The notes under the pieces are model-generated. The model was not told where the DNA came from. It ran no database searches and was given only the letters and a program-made list of their open reading frames with translations. A DNA stretch of 26,895 bases. Source: Desulfurobacteriaceae bacterium. Lineage in GTDB: Bacteria > Aquificota > Aquificia > Desulfurobacteriales > Desulfurobacteriaceae. Position 1 is the stretch's first letter. Each line of letters starts with the position of its first letter. Positions 22,658-26,895 of the stretch are shown here, piece after piece. Both the position numbers and the translations under genes were made by a program. The stretch spans positions 1 through 26,895 of the forward strand of contig JAMOPR010000290.1 in assembly GCA_027064485.1 (NCBI GenBank), in the 5' to 3' direction.

Positions 22658-23814
22658 TGAATCAAATGGGTTACTCCTTTACGATAGAGAGCAGGAAGGA
22701 AGTAAGCGGTGAAGACCTTGGGTTGTTAAAGGAGAAGATTCTTCAACTTAACTGGGGTGTTCAGCATCCTGCTTCTGGTCCTATGAGGTTGAAGGTATGG
22801 ATTGATGGGGATGTTGTTGTAAAGGTTGACCCCGATATAGGTTACGTGTTGAGGCTTTTGGAAAAGTTAGTTGAGTATAGAACATGGATAAATGCCATTG
22901 TAAACGTTGAAAGAGCTTGCTTTATGGATGATTTTGGCACCATGGTTGGTTATTCTATTGCGGCTGAGAAGATAGCTGGAGTTGAAGTTCCTAAGAAGGC
23001 TGATTACGTGAGAGTTATCCTTGCAGAAGGCGGCAGGATAGTTAGCCACTTGATAGGGCTTGGAAGTTTTGTTGGTGTTATGGGTGTTCATACTGCTATG
23101 CAGTGGGCTTTGATAGCGAGGGAGAAATTTTTAGATGCGTTTGAGACTCTTTCTGGACAGAGGATAGCTACCTCTTCTATTGTTCCCGGAGGTGTGAGAT
23201 ACGAGCCTACCGGAAAGTTTGTAGAGAAGATGGTAGAAGCTGTGGATTTTCTGGAGAAGGAGTTTATACCCAGATATGAAGAAGCTTTTATTGATAATCC
23301 TACTTTGAAGCTTAGAAGTGTAGGTGTTGGAGTTGTCACTAAGGAGAAAGCTGTAGAGCTTGGAATGGCTGGTCCTCCTTTAAGAGCTTCAGGGGTTGAA
23401 TCCGATATTAGAAAGGATTATCCGTATGCTGCTTACGGCGATTTCAAGTTTAAAGTGGTAACCAAAAGTGAAGGGGATTGTTACGCAAGGTATTTGGTTT
23501 TGTGGGAAGAGATACAGGAATCGGCAAAGATTATCAGGCAGGCAATAGAAGGACTTCCTGAAGGTGATTATAGAGTGAAGTTTCCCGTTAAGTTACCGCC
23601 CGGAGAAGCTTACGTTAACGTAGAGTGGGCAAGGGGAGCTTTCGGATTTCATCTGGTTAGTGACGGTGGCACAGGTCCTTACAGATTGAGGATGAGGGCT
23701 CCTTCTTTCTGCAATTTGTGGGCTATACCGGAGATTATGAAAGGTGTTAAACTGGCTGATGTTCCCGTTATTTTCTCTTCCCTTTATATGTGCCACGGTG
23801 ATATAGACAGATAG
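22657..23814 (+). CDS. nuoD: complex I-like subunit D (49 kDa), with altered active-site residues
   Basis: Homologue of the hydrogenase large subunit that forms the quinone cavity with NuoB in complex I. It is 385 residues and full length, with IGYVLRLLEKLVEYRTW, LRASGVESDIRKDYPYAAY, GAFGFHLVSDGGTGPYRLRMRAPSF and the complex I-type end GDIDR. By-eye comparison with T. thermophilus Nqo4 shows two key differences. The segment QHPSTHGVLRL is QHPASGPMRL here (H37 kept, the quinone-ligand His38 of Nqo4 absent). The RMDY segment with the ligand Tyr87 is RACF (F89). C88 and C379 lie at or near the first Cys of each hydrogenase CxxC pair. Substrate specificity is therefore open. Confidence 0.9.
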   Translation: MNQMGYSFTIESRKEVSGEDLGLLKEKILQLNWGVQHPASGPMRLKVWIDGDVVVKVDPDIGYVLRLLEKLVEYRTWINAIVNVERACFMDDFGTMVGYSIAAEKIAGVEVPKKADYVRVILAEGGRIVSHLIGLGSFVGVMGVHTAMQWALIAREKFLDAFETLSGQRIATSSIVPGGVRYEPTGKFVEKMVEAVDFLEKEFIPRYEEAFIDNPTLKLRSVGVGVVTKEKAVELGMAGPPLRASGVESDIRKDYPYAAYGDFKFKVVTKSEGDCYARYLVLWEEIQESAKIIRQAIEGLPEGDYRVKFPVKLPPGEAYVNVEWARGAFGFHLVSDGGTGPYRLRMRAPSFCNLWAIPEIMKGVKLADVPVIFSSLYMCHGDIDR

Positions 23815-23822
23815 GAGGAAGT

Positions 23823-24767
23823 ATGGAAGCGTGGATAAAAGCGTTATTTTTCCCGGGATTTTTCTTCCTGCTGATTACGTTCTTGATGGTTTTTTACCTG
23901 GAAAGGAAAGTGCTGGCGAGCGTTCATTTGAGGATAGGTCCTTTTTATGTGGGGAAGTGGGGGATTTTGCAGACAACTGCTGATGTTTTTAAGCTCTTTC
24001 AGAAAGAGTTTGTTATACAGAGAAGGGCTAATAAGCTTTTATACTCATTGATACCGTTTGTTGCTTTTGTAATGGTGTCGATTCTTTTAACTTTTATTCC
24101 CTTTTCCAAAAATCTTTACGTAGTCAGCACCAGCTTTGATTTGCTGATTTTCTTGGCAATTATTACAAGTATGCCCCCTATATTTTTCTACGCTGGTTGG
24201 GCTTCTAAAAGTAAGTATTCCTTCATAGGCGGGTTAAGGGTTGTTAACCAGATGATTTCTGGAGAAATACCTTTATGGCTTTCAGCTCTTTCTGCTGCTA
24301 TTTTTTACGGGACGTTGAATCACGTATCGATGGTGGAGAGAAGTTCTTTCTGGTCTTTTATATTTCTTATTCCTGCCTTTTTCATCTTTATGACAGCGGC
24401 GCTTATCGTTACCGATAGACCTCCCTTTGACATACCCGAAGCAGAGCAAGAAGTGGTTTACGGTTTTATGACAGAATTCGGAGGTTTCAACTACGCCATT
24501 CTTTCGGTTGCGAAGTTGATAGAAGTGTTTGCTCTGTTTAGCCTTGCAACTGTTTTGTTCCTTGGTGGATTTAAAGGTCCGTTCTTGCCGGGAGTTGTAT
24601 GGTTCCTTTTAAAAGTTGCAGCTCTTTACCTTTTTGCTTTTATACTTAGAGCTTCTACGCCTCGTATAAGGATGGACCAGTTGCTTGGTTTTTGCTGGAA
24701 GGTTTTGACGCCGTTGGCACTTTTAAACCTTGTTTTTGTAATTCTTCTGAAGATGTTCCTTTTCTAA
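23823..24767 (+). CDS. nuoH: complex I-like subunit H
   Basis: Membrane subunit that contacts NuoB and NuoD and forms part of the path from the quinone site to the proton pumps. The 314 residues form about eight membrane spans. Visible hallmarks are YLERKVLASVHLRIGP, GILQTTADVFKLFQKE, the cytoplasmic loop TDRPPFDIPEAEQEVVYG with its conserved acidic residues, TEFGGFNYA, and FILRASTPRIRMDQLL near the end. GGAGGA precedes the ATG, eight bases after nuoD. The gene directly follows nuoD, where nuoE, F and G would normally intervene. Confidence 0.94.
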   Translation: MEAWIKALFFPGFFFLLITFLMVFYLERKVLASVHLRIGPFYVGKWGILQTTADVFKLFQKEFVIQRRANKLLYSLIPFVAFVMVSILLTFIPFSKNLYVVSTSFDLLIFLAIITSMPPIFFYAGWASKSKYSFIGGLRVVNQMISGEIPLWLSALSAAIFYGTLNHVSMVERSSFWSFIFLIPAFFIFMTAALIVTDRPPFDIPEAEQEVVYGFMTEFGGFNYAILSVAKLIEVFALFSLATVLFLGGFKGPFLPGVVWFLLKVAALYLFAFILRASTPRIRMDQLLGFCWKVLTPLALLNLVFVILLKMFLF

Positions 24768-24779
24768 AAGGAGAGAGGA

Positions 24780-25301
24780 ATGAATGAAGTAAAAGAGTTG
24801 GCTTTATTGCCTTTTAGAGTTTTTCAGAAAGTCGTGAAAGTGTCAAAATCTATGTTTGAAAGGAAAGCAACGGAGATTTGGTGGGACAGAGGTATAAAAA
24901 GGGACCTGCACTTTAGAGGTAAGCACGTAATAAAAGCAGAGCTGTGTATAGGTTGTTCTTTGTGTGCAAGGTCTTGCCCGGTTAACTGTATAGAAATGGT
25001 TCCAACTGGCGTGAAAAAGCCAAGAGCTGTTCCGAAGGTAAGAGCAAGTGAATGCATTTTTTGCGGTCTTTGTGAGGATGCTTGTCCGGTGAAACCGCAG
25101 AAGGCTATTCAACTTACGGATAATTACAGTATGCTGATTGAACCTGGCACGTGGGAAAAACTGAATGGCTACGTGTTTGAACCCGAAAACCTTGAAGCTG
25201 CGATAGAGAAAGCGAAAAAGATGGAAGAGTTGATAGAGAAGAAAAAACAGGAAGCTTTGAAGAAGAAACAACAGCAGGAGAAGAAGGATGATGGGCAGTA
25301 A
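24780..25301 (+). CDS. nuoI: complex I-like subunit I (two 4Fe-4S clusters)
   Basis: Ferredoxin-like subunit that carries electrons to N2 through clusters N6a and N6b. The 173 residues have ligands C56/C59/C62/C66 and C92/C95/C98/C102, each in a CxxCxxCxxxCP pattern, plus an N-terminal amphipathic region that would lie against the membrane arm. The C-terminal 35 or so residues are an unusual Lys/Glu/Gln-rich helix, probably a coiled coil. AAGGAGAGAGG precedes the ATG. The 3' end overlaps nuoJ by 14 bases. With no NuoEFG encoded here, NuoI could be where an external donor such as ferredoxin docks. Confidence 0.93.
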   Translation: MNEVKELALLPFRVFQKVVKVSKSMFERKATEIWWDRGIKRDLHFRGKHVIKAELCIGCSLCARSCPVNCIEMVPTGVKKPRAVPKVRASECIFCGLCEDACPVKPQKAIQLTDNYSMLIEPGTWEKLNGYVFEPENLEAAIEKAKKMEELIEKKKQEALKKKQQQEKKDDGQ

Positions 25302-25773
25302 CGTTTACTTTTGGATTATATATGCTGTAATAGTAGTTTCAGCCATTGTTGCTCTTGAAGCCACTTCGCTTTTATGGGCTGCTATTTCCTTTGTTATTCT
25401 CCTTTCAGAGATAGCTATCGTTTATTTTGGTTTGGGTATGCCCGTTTTGGGAGGCGTTCAACTTGCCGTATACGCTGGTGGAGTGACGATACTCGTTCTG
25501 TTTGCCATAATGCTGGTAGGTGAAAGTTATAAGAAACCTTCTGGTAAGGCGGTTACTGCTATTGTTTTGAGTTTGTTGATAGTGTTGATAGGTGTAGGCG
25601 TTTCCTTCCTTAGCGCTTTAGATACTTTCCCCTATAAAGTTTACTCTACCGAGTTTCTGGGAACGATATTCGTTAGATACTACTCAATTTTTACCATTGT
25701 CCTTGGATTTATAGTGGCAGCAATGCTTTATCTCGGTAACGCTATTATTGGTAAGAAGAGGGAGGCAAAATAA
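25288..25773 (+). CDS. nuoJ: complex I-like subunit J
   Basis: Hydrophobic membrane-arm subunit, 161 residues with about five spans. The third span contains the flexible family stretch VQLAVYAGGVTILVLFAIMLVG, which in known complexes helps couple the arms. It starts at ATG 25288 inside nuoI (GGAG seven bases upstream); the next codon is also ATG. The C-terminus is a short basic tail. It is followed by nuoK after one base. Confidence 0.93.
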   Translation: MMGSNVYFWIIYAVIVVSAIVALEATSLLWAAISFVILLSEIAIVYFGLGMPVLGGVQLAVYAGGVTILVLFAIMLVGESYKKPSGKAVTAIVLSLLIVLIGVGVSFLSALDTFPYKVYSTEFLGTIFVRYYSIFTIVLGFIVAAMLYLGNAIIGKKREAK

Positions 25774-25774
25774 G

Positions 25775-26083
25775 ATGCTTTTAGCTGCTGATGTTCATTA
25801 CTACTTGTTCCTTTCCTTCTCTTTGTTTGCCGTTGGGGTTTATGGTTTGCTGTCCCGCAAGTCGGTAATAAGGATGCTCTTTTCTGTAGAAATGATTATT
25901 AACGCTGCGAATATAAACTTTGTTATTTTTTCAGCTCAGAGAAATGTTCACGGGGAAATATTTGCTTTCTTTACCATAGGTCTTGCTGCTTTAGAGGCAG
26001 CGATTGGTCTTGCTATTGTGATTGTATTTTACAAGCGTTTTGGTGAAGTTATCCCATCCAAAATAAGAAATTTGAGGTGGTAG
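25775..26083 (+). CDS. nuoK: complex I-like subunit K (MrpC-like)
   Basis: Small membrane subunit of 102 residues with three spans, homologous to MrpC of cation/proton antiporters. The two membrane glutamates required for proton movement are present, in SVEMIINAANINFV (span 2) and GLAALEAAIGLAIVI (span 3). I chose ATG 25775 with GGGAGG nine bases upstream; the frame is open further 5' but that part overlaps nuoJ. Its stop is one base before nuoL. Confidence 0.94.
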   Translation: MLLAADVHYYLFLSFSLFAVGVYGLLSRKSVIRMLFSVEMIINAANINFVIFSAQRNVHGEIFAFFTIGLAALEAAIGLAIVIVFYKRFGEVIPSKIRNLRW

Positions 26084-26084
26084 G

Positions 26085-26895
26085 ATGGTAGAGCTTGCAT
26101 ATTTGAACATTGCAATTTTTTTCATTGGAAGTATTCTCGCGTTTTTGGTCGGTAGGTTTACGGAAAGGTGGAATTCTTTTTGGGTTGCAGTGCTGACAGG
26201 ATTGATAGGTTTCACTATTTCCTGCTACATAGCTGTTAACATGGGAGAGCGTCCTATAGTTCACCAATTTGAGTGGTTTAGATTCGGACATTTTTCTGTT
26301 CCTTTCGGTATTTTCGTTGACCATTTGTCCATTGTTATAGCCCTTATAGCTACGGGTATTGGATTTTTAGACATCATTTTCTCGAAAGGTTATATGGAGG
26401 ACGACGAATCTCCTCACAGGTATTACTTTGAAAAACTGTTCTTTATCGGTTCTATGGTGGGATTGGTTTTTGTTAGCAATTTAGTCGGGCTTTACATATT
26501 CTGGGAAGGTGTTGGTCTTTGTTCTTATCTCCTTATAGGTTATTGGTATTGGAAGAAGAGTGCTGCAGAAGCTGCACTGAAAGCCTTTGTAATGACAAGG
26601 TTTGGTGATGTGTTTATGCTTGCCGGTATTTTGGTTGCGTGGGTATTTTTGGGAACTATTAACTTTCAAGATTTGAACGCTCTTGCCGTTATAGGAGCTT
26701 TTAGCGTTAAGTTGGGATTGATAATAAGCGTTTTGATATTTATAGGTGCAATAGGAAAATCCGCCCAATTCCCCCTCTTTCCGTGGCTTTTAGATGCCAT
26801 GGAAGGTCCTACAACGGTTTCTGCTCTCATTCACGCTGCAACAATGGTTAACGCCGGTGTTTACTTAGTTGCGAGGATGTTCCCGTTCTTCGAAT
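26085..26895 (+). CDS. nuoL: complex I-like subunit L (antiporter-like proton pump; 3' end cut by window edge)
   Basis: Start of the largest antiporter-like subunit of the membrane arm. About 270 residues are visible of the usual 600 or more. Key residues are in place: the Glu in LYIFWEGVGLCSYLLIGYW, the Lys in IGKSAQFPLFPWLLDAMEGP, and the His in SALIHAATMVNAGVYL. The frame is open to the last base, so truncation is only by the window. It starts one base after nuoK. nuoM and nuoN would be expected to follow. Confidence 0.93.
   Translation, partial: MVELAYLNIAIFFIGSILAFLVGRFTERWNSFWVAVLTGLIGFTISCYIAVNMGERPIVHQFEWFRFGHFSVPFGIFVDHLSIVIALIATGIGFLDIIFSKGYMEDDESPHRYYFEKLFFIGSMVGLVFVSNLVGLYIFWEGVGLCSYLLIGYWYWKKSAAEAALKAFVMTRFGDVFMLAGILVAWVFLGTINFQDLNALAVIGAFSVKLGLIISVLIFIGAIGKSAQFPLFPWLLDAMEGPTTVSALIHAATMVNAGVYLVARMFPFFE

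Noticed and set aside
24843..25271. 142-residue frame antisense to nuoI
   Set aside because: It lies entirely opposite nuoI, has no ribosome site, and its composition is that of a reverse-strand shadow of a Lys/Glu-rich gene.
26085..26895. Truncated nuoL pseudogene
   Set aside because: The frame is open to the final base and all expected motifs so far are intact. The cut is the window edge.
1..26895. tRNA or rRNA genes
   Set aside because: Reading both strands I found no convincing tRNA cloverleaf signals (TTCRANNC arm with a matching acceptor) and no rRNA segments.

Overview
The window looks like a compact chromosome segment from a Gram-negative, thermophilic, anaerobic bacterium. A member of the Desulfurobacteriaceae (phylum Aquificota) is my best guess. 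The grounds are a low-GC, AT-ended codon style with Lys/Glu-rich proteins, an outer membrane (TonB-dependent receptor, heptose phosphatase, OmpA-type lipoprotein), an archaeal-type AK6/Fap7 kinase, a quinone-type complex I cluster without the NADH module, and very tight gene packing. This is inference; no rRNA gene is present to confirm it.

Layout. 1-2042 (minus): a YiaD-like OmpA lipoprotein and then miaB, which runs off the left edge. 2126-3373 (plus): proA, then a possible 38-residue membrane protein. 3478-7874 (plus): a promoter and cobalamin riboswitch controlling the vitamin B12 uptake operon btuF-btuC-btuD-btuB. 7920-10747 (plus): a small YbjQ-like protein, an archaeal-type AK6/Fap7 kinase overlapping rsmB, and an HDOD protein. 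10737-18444 (minus): a long run which, in transcription order, is an MNT/HEPN toxin-antitoxin pair, dnaE, accA, a VKOR-thioredoxin-like fusion, gmhB and truD. 18672-21230 (plus): pstC-pstA-pstB behind a Pho-box-like repeat. 21376 to the right edge (plus): nuoA-B-C-D-H-I-J-K-L, with nuoL cut by the window edge.

How the genes work together. The B12 operon is complete from outer-membrane receptor to inner-membrane ABC importer and is predicted to shut off when cobalamin is plentiful. The pst genes form the membrane part of a phosphate importer whose binding protein must lie elsewhere. The nuo cluster encodes the quinone/hydrogenase-like arm and membrane arm of a complex I relative without NuoE, F or G.

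The most unusual signals are in and before the nuo cluster. NuoD lacks both residues that hold the quinone headgroup in ordinary complex I and instead has single cysteines near the old hydrogenase Cys positions. NuoB has an extra Cys beside the N2 tandem pair, and NuoA lacks a conserved membrane Glu. In front of nuoA are four TTTACA units at an exact 11-base period, an arrangement like the pair in front of pstC. Other points of note are direct-repeat-like elements flanking the toxin-antitoxin module and a related element fused in frame into the start of the AK6-type kinase gene.
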